Below are positions 1 through 9,240 of a stretch of 64,000 bases of DNA, piece by piece. A program made the translations under genes and the position numbers. The stretch's first letter is position 1. Each line of letters begins with the position of its first letter. This stretch comes from Nitrosomonas sp. sh817 (lineage in GTDB: Bacteria > Pseudomonadota > Gammaproteobacteria > Burkholderiales > Nitrosomonadaceae): NCBI RefSeq assembly GCF_030908545.1, contig NZ_CP133083.1:1302001-1366000 (forward strand), in the 5' to 3' direction. The notes beneath the pieces are model-generated. The model did no database searches. It was not told the DNA's origin and worked only from the letters and a program-made list of their open reading frames with translations.

Positions 1-253
1 TTTCGCCTAAGGCGCCTTCAGCAGTTTGTGAAAGAGAAATACCGTCATTTGCATTGCGGACAGCTTGATTTAAACCGCGAATTTGTGAGGTCATTCTTTC
101 AGAAATTGCAAGACCTGCAGCATCATCCTTAGCGCTGTTAATCCGCAAGCCTGAGGACAATCGTGTCAATGAAGTATTTAATGCATTTTGTGAAGTATTC
201 AGGTTGCGTTGTGCATTTAATGAGGCAACGTTAGAGTTAATGATTTGTGGCAT
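1..253 (-). CDS. fliC: Flagellin, N-terminal part (cut by window start)
   Basis: The minus strand from the ATG at 251-253 reads as the conserved flagellin N-terminal D0/D1 helix: it begins [18 protein letters not shown] and continues with [20 protein letters not shown], the classic flagellin signature. Flagellin is the secreted filament subunit. Only about 84 codons lie in the window; the rest is to the left. A GGAG Shine-Dalgarno (minus strand, 261-264) is well placed. No canonical sigma-28 promoter with correct spacing was found upstream. The paralogue number in the genome is unknown, so the symbol is generic. Confidence 0.93.
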   Translation of the reverse strand, partial: MPQIINSNVASLNAQRNLNTSQNALNTSLTRLSSGLRINSAKDDAAGLAISERMTSQIRGLNQAVRNANDGISLSQTAEGALGE

Positions 254-549
254 TTGGGTTCTCCTTTTTTCAACTATTTAGTTTAGGCACTATTGCCTTT
301 AATACGCTGGCATGCCCCGCAATCCAAGAGGGTATACAACCACCGTTGCTTGCAGTTATCGGAAAGCGATTTGAAAAGTTTAGGAATTTACCTTCATGAT
401 TTTTATCTAATATTTGAATTAATAACGGTAATTCATGATATAAAGTATTTTGTACAGCGCGAATGTTTTGTAAAATTGGAATGATTTTCAGGTAGTTAAT
501 TGTGAGTACTGCTACGTGACCTGTCAGCTTTAATGGATGAAGAACTCAG
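254..549. other. Flagellin/histidine kinase intergenic region
   Basis: About 296 bases between the divergent flagellin and histidine kinase genes. It holds the flagellin ribosome binding site and a small inverted repeat (aggca/tgcct, about 285-298) that could be an operator. No supported gene: the short open frame at 293-484 lacks a ribosome binding site and any recognisable motif. Confidence 0.5.
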
Positions 550-2118
550 ATGATTCGTAACTTGACATTAAGGGTATTAATGATTGAATCCTCGGATGAG
601 GATGTGAATCGGATATTGGAAATCCTTGCGGAAAGTGATTTTCAAACTGACTATGTTTGTGTTGATACAAAGAAGGGACTAGAAGATGCGCTTCAAACAC
701 AGACTTGGGACATGATTCTGTCAGAAAATAACTTGCCGCAACTGACTGCAATACAAGTAATTGAGACTGCGAAAAAAAATAAACCCGACATTCCGGTGAT
801 AGTTGTTTCCAATCAAATAAGCGATGAAGCAGTGGAGTTTCTAATGGGATTGGGGGCCTACGATTTGTTGACCAAGACGAATCTTGCGAGATTGGTTCCG
901 GTAATAAGGCGAAGTATCAGTGAATCTGAAAATTATCAACGATTTATTTCAACGCAAACTGCACTGCAAAAAAGTGAAGAACTGTTTCAGGCTATTACAT
1001 CTAACCTTCCGGGTGTTGTTTTTCAATTTCAAGTGGATGCTAATCACCAAGCAAGTTTTTTATATGTGAGCGATGCCAGCGAAACCCTGTTAGGGTTGTC
1101 GCCATCTATGCTGATCAGTAATCCTGGCTTATTTCCGGAATTAATTCTGACGGATGATAGAGTTTATTATGATCAACTGATGATGATATCTGCCAAGCAA
1201 CTTTCAACTTGGAATTGGGAAGGATGCATTCAAGTTAAAGGCGATAGCGATATTAAATGGATCAGCTTGCGTGCAACACCAAGGAAAATGCCCGATGGTG
1301 CGACCCTTTGGGATGGGATCATGATCAATATTACCCGCAATAAGCTGGCTGAACGTGAAATTGCCCGCTCACGCGAACAGCTTGCAGAACTGTCATCTTA
1401 CTTGCAAAAAGTAAAAGAACAGGAACGTGCCCGGATAGCAAGAGAAATTCATGATGATATCGGAGGGACGCTAACGGCTATTAAATGTGAGTTATTTCCA
1501 TTTTTTGATTCAGCAGCCAGACCTATTGAATTTTATCAGCAGAAGGCAAAATCCATTGAATCTCTTGTTGATCGTGTGATCGATAGCACACGAAGGATTT
1601 CATTGGATTTACGACCCGGAATACTTGATTGTGGAATTGTCGCGGCAGTGCAGTGGCAAGCCAAAGAGTTTAGTAATCGAACGGGTATTGTGTGCCGGGT
1701 GTCCTGCAGCAGCGATGAAATTTCAATAGACTCGGATCTTTCGATTGCAATCTTCAGAATTTTCCAGGAGACTCTGACAAATATTTCCAAGCATGCCAGT
1801 GCAACGCATATTCAAGTTAAGCTGGTCGAGTTAGATCAGATGGTTTTGCTCGAAGTAATAGATAACGGTCGAGGAATTACCGATCTCGATATGGGAAAGC
1901 ATGAATCATATGGGATTCGTGGAATGCGTGAACGCTGCCAGCAATTAAAGGGGAATTTTCACATTATGGGAGAGACGGGGAAAGGTACCAAAGTAACGAT
2001 ACTGATTCCTACTGAAAATTTTGGGTATCATTCCGAATATATGATCGAATCCAAAAATGAGTCAGAACTCATACAGCCTGGGACATCGAAAGCAAGAAAA
2101 AGAGCTGTAAAGCATTGA
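550..2118 (+). CDS. Hybrid sensor histidine kinase, NarX/HisKA_3 type, with pseudo-receiver
   Basis: A 522-residue cytoplasmic kinase with no membrane segment. Order of domains: receiver-like domain (about 8-125), PAS sensor domain (about 145-265), HisKA_3 dimerisation domain with the phospho-acceptor in AREIHDDIGGTLTAIK (His301), and a HATPase_c domain with an N box (ETLTNISKHA) and G boxes (DNGRGI, GIRGMRER). In the receiver the usual phospho-Asp is replaced by Glu (MILSENNLP, Glu59), while the switch Lys109 (LLTKTN) remains, so it probably cannot be phosphorylated normally. A LuxR-type response regulator follows 16 bases downstream and is the likely partner. The signal is unknown. Confidence 0.88.
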   Translation: MIRNLTLRVLMIESSDEDVNRILEILAESDFQTDYVCVDTKKGLEDALQTQTWDMILSENNLPQLTAIQVIETAKKNKPDIPVIVVSNQISDEAVEFLMGLGAYDLLTKTNLARLVPVIRRSISESENYQRFISTQTALQKSEELFQAITSNLPGVVFQFQVDANHQASFLYVSDASETLLGLSPSMLISNPGLFPELILTDDRVYYDQLMMISAKQLSTWNWEGCIQVKGDSDIKWISLRATPRKMPDGATLWDGIMINITRNKLAEREIARSREQLAELSSYLQKVKEQERARIAREIHDDIGGTLTAIKCELFPFFDSAARPIEFYQQKAKSIESLVDRVIDSTRRISLDLRPGILDCGIVAAVQWQAKEFSNRTGIVCRVSCSSDEISIDSDLSIAIFRIFQETLTNISKHASATHIQVKLVELDQMVLLEVIDNGRGITDLDMGKHESYGIRGMRERCQQLKGNFHIMGETGKGTKVTILIPTENFGYHSEYMIESKNESELIQPGTSKARKRAVKH

Positions 2119-2134
2119 GAAGCTGGGGGGCAAC

Positions 2135-2767
2135 ATGATAAGCGTGATGATAGCCGATGATCATGCAATTGTTCGTCAAGGTTTGAAGCAGATATTGAGT
2201 GAGACTGATGATATTAAGGTTACCGGCGAGGCGGAAACAGGTTTTCAAGCAATCAAAATTGCCCGGCAGCAGGATTTTGATGTCATGCTGCTCGATATTT
2301 CCTTGCCGGACAGGAATGGTATAGAGATTCTTAAACAAATAAAGAAAGACAAACCAGGCTTGGCAGTACTGATGCTCAGTATGCATAATGAGCATGAGTT
2401 TGCGATCCGTGCTTTAAAAGCTGGAGCTTCGGGTTATCTTAACAAGCAAAGCGCGCCGGCTCAGCTGGTGGTGGCAATCCGCCAGGTATCGACGGGTGAT
2501 AAATATGTCAGTCCGGCAGTAGCGCAAGAATTAGCCAACATTATTAATACGGATGTCGATAAACCGCTATATACCACGTTATCCGATCGTGAGTATCAAA
2601 CTTTATGCTTTATCGCTGCAGGGAAAACACTCTCGGAAATTTCCGCGGAAATGTTTTTAAGTCCGAAAACAGTCAGTGTGTATCGCGCGCGTCTACTTGA
2701 AAAACTCAAGTTATCGAATAATTCAGAATTAATTCGCTACGCGATCAAGAATAAATTGGTTGAATGA
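2135..2767 (+). CDS. LuxR/NarL-family response regulator
   Basis: A 210-residue regulator: receiver domain (1-120) with acidic pocket IADDH, phospho-Asp in MLLDISLPDRNG and conserved Lys in YLNKQS, then a GerE/LuxR-type helix-turn-helix (about 145-210) with LSDREYQTL and SPKTVSVYRARLLEKL. It is a DNA-binding transcription factor of the NarL class. It follows the histidine kinase by 16 bases behind a GGGGGG ribosome binding site, so the two form a two-component operon. Its target genes cannot be read from the sequence; flagellin is the divergent neighbour of the pair. Confidence 0.92.
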   Translation: MISVMIADDHAIVRQGLKQILSETDDIKVTGEAETGFQAIKIARQQDFDVMLLDISLPDRNGIEILKQIKKDKPGLAVLMLSMHNEHEFAIRALKAGASGYLNKQSAPAQLVVAIRQVSTGDKYVSPAVAQELANIINTDVDKPLYTTLSDREYQTLCFIAAGKTLSEISAEMFLSPKTVSVYRARLLEKLKLSNNSELIRYAIKNKLVE

Positions 2768-2853
2768 CTTTAAACCGTCGATGAGGTCAAGAAATCGACA
2801 TTGCGGTCGATGTTTTTCGAGACACTATTTTTGAACATATTCTCTTGCACCCT

Positions 2854-4557
2854 ATGAAGCAGTCCAAAGATTCTAATCCTACTATCATTGCACGTGAAAC
2901 TTTACGTCAGTTAGCGGCACTTAAGATTCCTCCAACACCGGATAACTATCTCAAGCTCTATCATCAAATTTCAGGCGATTCCGGAAATAGCGGAGATTCA
3001 GTTGCCAGCACAGTAACAGGTTCGCTAAAACCGGAGAGTAACCCGGTTTCAGAGAGCGTAGCTTGGGGAGATACCCTGGAAGCATTGTTAAAGCAGCTAG
3101 AGAATAAGCAAGGCACTTTGACAATTGCAAAGAAAAGGGAAGGCGTTAAAAGAGTGCTTGCTAAGTTTTCAAAAGATTCCGAGCAACTACACAATAAGCT
3201 GAAGGCACTGGTGGATTCTTGGGGAGAATCGAATGTAGCGCCTACCGAGTTAATCGAAAGTGGCCTCCCTGAAAATTCTTCCTCACAAACTTCTCGGTTG
3301 GACACTCTGGATGCGCAAGACGAGCAGGCGGTTTCAGGGCAACGAGAGAAGGTGAATCAGTTTTCAGACCAATTGCGGGAATTGGTGTCGGAAATGCTCG
3401 AGCAGATTGTGGCAAAACGGATGGATGATGCAAACTTGGCTGATGAAGCGAAAGCGCTGGCGCATCAGCTACGAAGCACACGAAATGAATCGGAAATGCG
3501 GGGTTTTATCGAGATTTTTCGTAACTTTAATAGCAAATTTGCAGATTCTGATCAGAATAGGGACGGATTGCAGCAAGGTTTGCTCAGATTACTGACTATG
3601 CTGATGGACAGCACGGGTGAAATATTGGCGGAAGACCAGTGGATCGGTATCCGGATCGGGCAGCTGCGGGAAACAATTGCTAAACCGTTAAATTCTGAAG
3701 TGATCGAGCAAGCCGAGCGTTATTTGGAAGAAATCACACAGCGGCAGGAAATTGTCAAAAGCAGTTTAAATGAAGCCAAACTGACTTTAAAGAAAATGGT
3801 GACCTCGCTGATTACCAATATTGAAGAACTCACCGATACGACGGATGGGTATCAGGAAAAACTCGGACAGTATGTTGATAAAATCAGCAAGACGGATGAT
3901 ATTAAAGAATTAAATCAGTTGCTTGCGATGATTATGGACGAAACCAGGCAAATGCAGAAAAGCACGTCCAATTACCGCAACGATTTCTTGGCCGCTCGTG
4001 CCGAAGTCAGTCTGGCGCAAAGTAAAATCAATCAACTTGAAACCGAATTGCAAGTAATGGGCGAAAAGGTTCATGAAGATCATCTGACCGGGATATTGAA
4101 TCGTAGGGGGCTGGATAGTGCTTTTGAGCGGGAAGCCGCCCGGTCTGCCCGTCATCAAGTGCCGTTATGTTTTGCGCTTCTGGATATTGATAATTTCAAG
4201 CAATTGAACGATACCCACGGCCATAAGGTTGGTGATGATGCGTTGGTTTATCTGGTTGAGTCGGTCAAAGATACCACGCGCCCGGAGGACGTTGTATCAC
4301 GTTATGGTGGTGAAGAATTTGTCATTCTGTTACCGAATACAAATCTTGAAGAAGGGGTTCAAATTCTTTCCAGAATCCGGCGGAATCTAACCAAAAAGTT
4401 TTTTTTGCACGAGAACAAGCGTTTGCTAATTACTTTTAGCGCGGGGGTGGCGCAATTCCGCTCGGGAGAATCGCAGGAAAGTATATTCAAGCGTGCCGAT
4501 GAAGCACTTTATCGGGCAAAAAAAGGCGGGAAAAATCAAATCCTAACATCGGAGTAA
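2854..4557 (+). CDS. Diguanylate cyclase (GGDEF) with long coiled-coil N-terminus
   Basis: A protein of about 567 residues ending in a GGDEF domain (about 405-567): DHLTGILNRRGLD, DIDNFKQLND, then active site GGEEF, with an inhibitory I-site RPED just upstream. It should make c-di-GMP from two GTP. The N-terminal 400 residues are polar and helical with no membrane span; I do not recognise a named sensor domain there. The ATG at 2854 was chosen over an upstream in-frame TTG at 2845; neither has a clear ribosome binding site. The coil before its GGDEF domain resembles that of the next gene, suggesting duplication. Confidence 0.87.
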   Translation: MKQSKDSNPTIIARETLRQLAALKIPPTPDNYLKLYHQISGDSGNSGDSVASTVTGSLKPESNPVSESVAWGDTLEALLKQLENKQGTLTIAKKREGVKRVLAKFSKDSEQLHNKLKALVDSWGESNVAPTELIESGLPENSSSQTSRLDTLDAQDEQAVSGQREKVNQFSDQLRELVSEMLEQIVAKRMDDANLADEAKALAHQLRSTRNESEMRGFIEIFRNFNSKFADSDQNRDGLQQGLLRLLTMLMDSTGEILAEDQWIGIRIGQLRETIAKPLNSEVIEQAERYLEEITQRQEIVKSSLNEAKLTLKKMVTSLITNIEELTDTTDGYQEKLGQYVDKISKTDDIKELNQLLAMIMDETRQMQKSTSNYRNDFLAARAEVSLAQSKINQLETELQVMGEKVHEDHLTGILNRRGLDSAFEREAARSARHQVPLCFALLDIDNFKQLNDTHGHKVGDDALVYLVESVKDTTRPEDVVSRYGGEEFVILLPNTNLEEGVQILSRIRRNLTKKFFLHENKRLLITFSAGVAQFRSGESQESIFKRADEALYRAKKGGKNQILTSE

Positions 4558-4772
4558 GTTTCATAATGCATTGTTTGTTATGGTAAAAACGATGTATGAT
4601 TGCAAATGACACAGATTTCCCTTGTTATTCATTCAATTCATCCCGGTATGGGTCTGTTAACTTTATGACCATGGCAGTCTATACCGGAATGGGTTCTCCT
4701 TCGCAATCCAACGAATTATTCCCCGAACTGGCGTAGCCTGGCATTCAATGCGGTCATTTGAGGAGAATAGCG

Positions 4773-5573
4773 ATGCAAGGAGCTACCAGACAGGGGCAAA
4801 AAAGAATATTGCGGCTGGTTAAATCAACGGATGGTGTCACAAGTGAGCAAAAACCCATGATTGATTCGGAAGATTACTATAAGCAAGTTGAACGCTATGC
4901 TGATCAGATTCGGAAAACAAGGAATGCCGATGAAATCATTCGTATTCTTGATATGGTCTTGTCTGAAACCAGAGGGTTGAGAGCCAATGATGAAGTATTT
5001 GCGGCGCAGGAGCAAATAAAACGCGCAGAGCAGAAAATTGAAACACTAAAGGATGAGATCGAGCAATTACGCGGACTTGTGCAGACTGACCAAATGACCG
5101 GAGCTTTTAATCGTCGTGGACTGGATGAAACATTTATTCGTGAGGCGGCGCGTGCTGATCGGAATGCACAATCGCTGGGCGTGGTAGTCATTGATCTGGA
5201 TAATTTCAAGCAGATTAACGACAGTCTTGGCCATCAGTATGGCGATAGCATTTTGATCAATTTTGTTGCTGTGGCCAAGGAAACGTTGCGTCCTACCGAT
5301 ATCGTCGCCCGTTTTGGTGGTGAAGAATTTGTGATTCTATTGCCTGATGTCGCCGTAGAGGATGCGTTAACCATCATCCAGCGGCTGCAAAACAATCTAG
5401 CCAAGAGTCTGTCGATTCAAATCGATAACCAATCGATGCCGGTCACATTCAGCGCCGGCGTGGCGCTACGTTCCTTTGGCGAACATCAGAATTCGGTTAT
5501 CAGCCGGGCTGATAAAGCGCTTTATCAGGCAAAGCGAACCGGAAAAAATCGTGCAATTCCTGCACTAGCATAA
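4773..5573 (+). CDS. Diguanylate cyclase (GGDEF), short paralogue
   Basis: A 266-residue soluble protein with a short coiled coil (about 30-95) and a GGDEF domain: DQMTGAFNRRGLDETF, DLDNFKQINDSLGH, active site GGEEF and an intact I-site RPTD. Predicted to synthesise c-di-GMP with product inhibition. The start is the ATG at 4773, preceded at good spacing by GAGGAG; an upstream TTG at 4758 lies inside that Shine-Dalgarno region and is rejected. Its coil (RYADQIRKT, LSETRG) matches the equivalent part of the upstream cyclase (QYVDKISKT, MDETRQ), so it looks like a shortened copy. Confidence 0.9.
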   Translation: MQGATRQGQKRILRLVKSTDGVTSEQKPMIDSEDYYKQVERYADQIRKTRNADEIIRILDMVLSETRGLRANDEVFAAQEQIKRAEQKIETLKDEIEQLRGLVQTDQMTGAFNRRGLDETFIREAARADRNAQSLGVVVIDLDNFKQINDSLGHQYGDSILINFVAVAKETLRPTDIVARFGGEEFVILLPDVAVEDALTIIQRLQNNLAKSLSIQIDNQSMPVTFSAGVALRSFGEHQNSVISRADKALYQAKRTGKNRAIPALA

Positions 5574-5607
5574 TAATTTCGCAATATACGGCACCATTAA
5601 ACAGTCT

Positions 5608-5623
5608 CCGCTATCCATAGCGG
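5608..5623 (+). terminator. Possible weak terminator hairpin after the cyclase
   Basis: Perfect 7-bp stem ccgctat/atagcgg with a 2-base loop, followed about 10 bases later by a short T run. The distance from stem to T run makes termination uncertain. Confidence 0.35.
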
Positions 5624-5724
5624 TTCGTGGCAATCTTTTTTCTCTGTGAAGAGATTTCTAAACATCCAGAAATAAAAAGCGGATTAGTTTTCAATACAAC
5701 AACGGGTTAATTGTGAGGAAATAG

Positions 5725-6963
5725 ATGGAAGGTTTTTTTCTTGGACGACAGCCGATTTTAGATCGCAACCAAAACTTGGTTGCATTTGAATTGCTTTTCA
5801 GGCGAGAAGAAACGGACAAATCGGCTGCAATAACAGATGACTTATCTGCATCCGCTAATGTCATCATTAATGCCTATTGTCAGCTGGGTATTCAGAATGT
5901 ATTAGGTAAGTTGCGAGGGTTTGTCAATGCGAACCCCGAACTGGTGATGAGCGACATTATCAGTTTGCTGCCAACCAAGCATGTTGTCCTTGAAATCAGG
6001 GAAACAGAAACGATAACCGCCGAATTTCTGGCACGATGCAGCGAACTCAAGCAGAAAGGTTATCAATTCGCCCTCGATAATATTGTTGAAATAAACGACA
6101 AGATTGAAAAGCTGCTTCCAATCGTCAGCGTTGTGAAAGTCAATGTTCTGGCGATAGAAAAGCCGCAATTGACCAAACTGGTGGCGGAGCTGAACCGGTG
6201 GCCGGTATTGTTATTGGCGCTCAAGGTTGAAAACCGTGAACAAGAAGCGCTATGTCGGCAATTAGGGTTTCAAATGTTCCAGGGATATTATTTTGCCAAA
6301 CCGGAAGTCATGGCGGTTAAAAGAGCGGATCCAGGAAAGCTCGCGTTACTGAAGCTGTTGACATTAGCCATGGGTGACAGCGATGTCGAGGAATTGGAAA
6401 AGGAATTCAAACATCAACCCGGTCTCAGCTATAACTTGATGCGCATGGTCAATTCGGTAGCCAACGGTTTGCCGCAAAAGATTAATTCGATTAAACATGC
6501 GATCATGATTCTCGGCCGTCAGCAACTGCAAAGATGGATTCAATTGCTGCTTTATACTGCGGATCAAGCCGACGGCGGCGCATCCAATGCGTTGATGCAA
6601 ACAGCAGCGGCTCGGGGAAAGTTAATGGAGTTAATTGCGATAGTGGAGCGCCCGCATGATAAGAACCATCATGAGAGAGCATTCATGGTGGGGATATTAT
6701 CGCTGCTGGATACTTTGTTGGGCATGGACATGCAGCAGATCATCGACAAATTGGGCATTCCGGAAGACATGAGCCAGGCTTTGTTGACGCGCGATGGGCG
6801 GTTAGGGCAAGAACTGAAATTAGTCGAAGCCAATGAAAAAGGTGAAGTTACGGCCATTCAATCAATTTTGAATGATTTAGGTTTTATCAGTTTAAGCGAA
6901 CTGGCTGATATCGAGCTGCAAGCGATTGGCTGGGCCAACCGCATCGGTGAATCGGTCGATTGA
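5725..6963 (+). CDS. Degenerate EAL plus HDOD domain signalling protein (YuxH/CdgJ type)
   Basis: 412 residues. The N-terminal half is EAL-like (LGRQPILDRNQNLVAFELLFR), but the catalytic EAL triplet reads ELL and the usual DD pair in the LDDFGTG region is replaced (ALDNIVEIND), so phosphodiesterase activity is unlikely. The C-terminal half (about 200-400) is an HDOD domain (PGLSYNLMRMVNS, INSIKHAIMILGRQQLQRW). Members of this family act in motility and c-di-GMP signalling as protein-interaction modules. The ATG has an AGGAAA ribosome binding site. The position after two cyclases and near flagellin fits a motility/surface role. Confidence 0.88.
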   Translation: MEGFFLGRQPILDRNQNLVAFELLFRREETDKSAAITDDLSASANVIINAYCQLGIQNVLGKLRGFVNANPELVMSDIISLLPTKHVVLEIRETETITAEFLARCSELKQKGYQFALDNIVEINDKIEKLLPIVSVVKVNVLAIEKPQLTKLVAELNRWPVLLLALKVENREQEALCRQLGFQMFQGYYFAKPEVMAVKRADPGKLALLKLLTLAMGDSDVEELEKEFKHQPGLSYNLMRMVNSVANGLPQKINSIKHAIMILGRQQLQRWIQLLLYTADQADGGASNALMQTAAARGKLMELIAIVERPHDKNHHERAFMVGILSLLDTLLGMDMQQIIDKLGIPEDMSQALLTRDGRLGQELKLVEANEKGEVTAIQSILNDLGFISLSELADIELQAIGWANRIGESVD

Positions 6964-7028
6964 TACGGGATGAATTTCTTGCATCGGCTTGATCTACAAT
7001 CAATTCCTTAGATAGCAATCATAGTTGT

Positions 7029-8048
7029 TCAGTTACGTTGAACCGGAACAATCCAGAGCTTATTTAGCAATGCATGCTGCAGTTCGGCATCGATCCAGGC
7101 TTTTTGAGGCAACGCCCATAGTTTATCATGTGCAAAATCCTGGCACTGCAGCGCATTTTCTTCCGGCATCAGCACCACGTCGGCTTCTGGAAAATCGATG
7201 TCTTGCGTCACAAACCGGTGATTCTCTGCACACGTGTGAAACTCAGCATTAATGCCGGCTTTCATCAGAACCTCGTATAACCAGGGGAAGTTATCGACGT
7301 CGGCGACGGCATGTAACCGAACGTTTCTGAAATCCGGAATCGATCGCTGTATTTCCGGTTTTTCCAGTTGATACGCAATTTCATGAAACAATTTCATATT
7401 GTAGGTTTTACGGTTTTCAAAATCATTCCGATAACCGGGGTTGCTGTTTGTAACGACAAGACTGTCATTATTAAAACTGTCAAGGCTTATCCTGAGCGGG
7501 CCGGCGGGTAATAGCAAGCCGTTACCCAAGCTTTGTTCGTTAAAATCCACTACAATCACCTCGATATCGCGCTCAAGCCGGAAATCCTGCAATCCGCCGC
7601 TACAGAGTATGATATTACAAGCCGGATTCGCTTCCAGCATTGCTTTAGCAACGGCCACGTTGTCATTTCCGCTCCAGACCGGACAGGATTTTCCGCAGTG
7701 CTGGGCGAGTAACAAGGTCTTAGCGTCATAATGCCGGTGACTATTGTCGAACGCGGCTGGACCGGGTAAACCGGAATGACCGGCGTTATCCCGCGTGATG
7801 ATGGCCGGTGAAAATCCCTGAGCCAGCAGGCAATCCACTAACCACAGCAACAAAGGTGTTTTGCCACTATCGTTAATGCTGGCGCTATCAATAACAATGA
7901 CCGGAACCGGAAGTTTGACCGCGTGAAAGATATCCAGCCAATAACAGGCTTTTTTGATCAATATAAAAAGCCTGTACATAATACTGAGCGGCCATAACAG
8001 CAAATGTAATGGCGTGATGCGGTGCCAATAAAGTTCTGATAATCTCAT
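7029..8048 (-). CDS. LpxK-like protein with altered P-loop and catalytic motif
   Basis: 339 residues with the layout of tetraacyldisaccharide 4'-kinase (LpxK, lipid A 4'-phosphorylation at the inner membrane): N-terminal hydrophobic helix (about 13-32), a GKTPLLLWLVDCL segment after it, and a GLQDFRLERDIEVIVVDF segment. Key residues differ: the glycine-rich GGTGKTP of LpxK is NDSGKTP here (60-65), and the SDDGLQH motif carrying the catalytic Asp is CSGGLQD (149-155). It is therefore probably a diverged paralogue or an enzyme with another role. A genuine lpxK would be expected elsewhere. The family assignment rests on the conserved context of these motifs. Confidence 0.72.
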   Translation of the reverse strand: MRLSELYWHRITPLHLLLWPLSIMYRLFILIKKACYWLDIFHAVKLPVPVIVIDSASINDSGKTPLLLWLVDCLLAQGFSPAIITRDNAGHSGLPGPAAFDNSHRHYDAKTLLLAQHCGKSCPVWSGNDNVAVAKAMLEANPACNIILCSGGLQDFRLERDIEVIVVDFNEQSLGNGLLLPAGPLRISLDSFNNDSLVVTNSNPGYRNDFENRKTYNMKLFHEIAYQLEKPEIQRSIPDFRNVRLHAVADVDNFPWLYEVLMKAGINAEFHTCAENHRFVTQDIDFPEADVVLMPEENALQCQDFAHDKLWALPQKAWIDAELQHALLNKLWIVPVQRN

Positions 8049-8245
8049 TTTTCGTAAAGGTATGAAATAAAACTGAAGAATCGTACCGAAGCTAAGGAAA
8101 CGATAGTGGAATTATAGGTATAAAAATTTTTGCATGCCATCGAAGAACCAAAAATTAACAAAGGGATGAATATAATAGCCTGTTGTGTTTTTTTGTATGG
8201 CCGGATGCGGTGTTTTATTGAGGTGCGTTATAAGAAACACGGTGA

Positions 8246-9169
8246 ATGTACACGATTAATGACAGAATAAATGCCATGGATATATCAATCAAGCAGTTAT
8301 TAGTTCCGACTCTCTCAGCCAGCGGCGAGCAGCATAAGCCGCATCATATTGCCTACACTGACTGGGGCAATCCAAATAATCCGAACGTAATCGTGTGTGT
8401 TCATGGTTTGACCCGGAATTGCCGGGATTTCGATTTTCTTGCACAAGCCCTGCAGGCGGATTTTAGGATCATCAGCGTGGATGTGGTGGGACGCGGCCAA
8501 AGCGATTGGCTGGAACATGCGCAGGATTACGATTTTTACCCTTTGTATTTGTCGGATGCGCTCGCATTGGTGACGCATATTCAATCGCAATACCAACAAA
8601 GAATCACATTAAACTGGATTGGAACATCGATGGGGGGACTGATTGGGATGGTTCTGGCGATTCAACCCGATCTTCCCGTGACGCTCAACAAATTGGTCAT
8701 GAGCGATATCGGACCACTGATTCCAGCGACGGCATTGAAGAGAATTGCTGATTATGTCGGTAAAGATCCACGCTTTGAAAATTTTGCAGCATTTAAAGCC
8801 TACATGAAAGCGATTTCGGTAACGTTCGGCCCGTTGACGGAAGAGCAATGGACGCATATGGCGATTCATAGTGCCCGTGAGTATGCGGATGGGACGTACG
8901 GTTTTCGCTATGACCCGAAAATTGCTTACAGCTTCAAGGCTCATGAAATCACCGATATCGATCTGTGGCAGCAGTGGGACCAGTTGACGGTACCGACATT
9001 GGTTTTGCGGGGTGTTGAATCGGACGTGCTGTCGGTGCAGACGGCTGCTCAAATGCAGATCCGTGGGCCGAAAGCGCAAATCGTGGAACTACCGGGTATC
9101 GGTCACTCGCCGATGTTGATGGACGATCATCAAATTAGAATAGTCCGGGATTTCATCAAGGCTTCCTAG
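8246..9169 (+). CDS. Alpha/beta hydrolase
   Basis: 307 residues (297 if the in-frame ATG at 8276 is used; neither start has a good ribosome binding site). Alpha/beta hydrolase fold features: oxyanion segment VHGLTRN, nucleophile elbow GTSMGG, a likely acid Asp near VLRGVESD, and catalytic His in GIGHSPML. No signal peptide. Substrate not predictable; esterase or lipase-like. It is divergent from the LpxK-like gene. Confidence 0.85.
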   Translation: MYTINDRINAMDISIKQLLVPTLSASGEQHKPHHIAYTDWGNPNNPNVIVCVHGLTRNCRDFDFLAQALQADFRIISVDVVGRGQSDWLEHAQDYDFYPLYLSDALALVTHIQSQYQQRITLNWIGTSMGGLIGMVLAIQPDLPVTLNKLVMSDIGPLIPATALKRIADYVGKDPRFENFAAFKAYMKAISVTFGPLTEEQWTHMAIHSAREYADGTYGFRYDPKIAYSFKAHEITDIDLWQQWDQLTVPTLVLRGVESDVLSVQTAAQMQIRGPKAQIVELPGIGHSPMLMDDHQIRIVRDFIKAS

Positions 9170-9240
9170 TTTTTCCGAACAATCGGAAAATACAGAAGGG
9201 TTCGGATATTTTCATCGTCGTGTTTAAAGATGCAGGCTCA

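Noticed and set aside
293..484. 63-codon frame between flagellin and the histidine kinase
   Set aside because: No ribosome binding site or motif; lies in the flagellin upstream region.
4641..4689. Inverted and direct repeat (cccggtat / ataccgg) before the second cyclase, considered as a c-di-GMP riboswitch
   Set aside because: None of the conserved riboswitch core sequence is present; only a short imperfect repeat.
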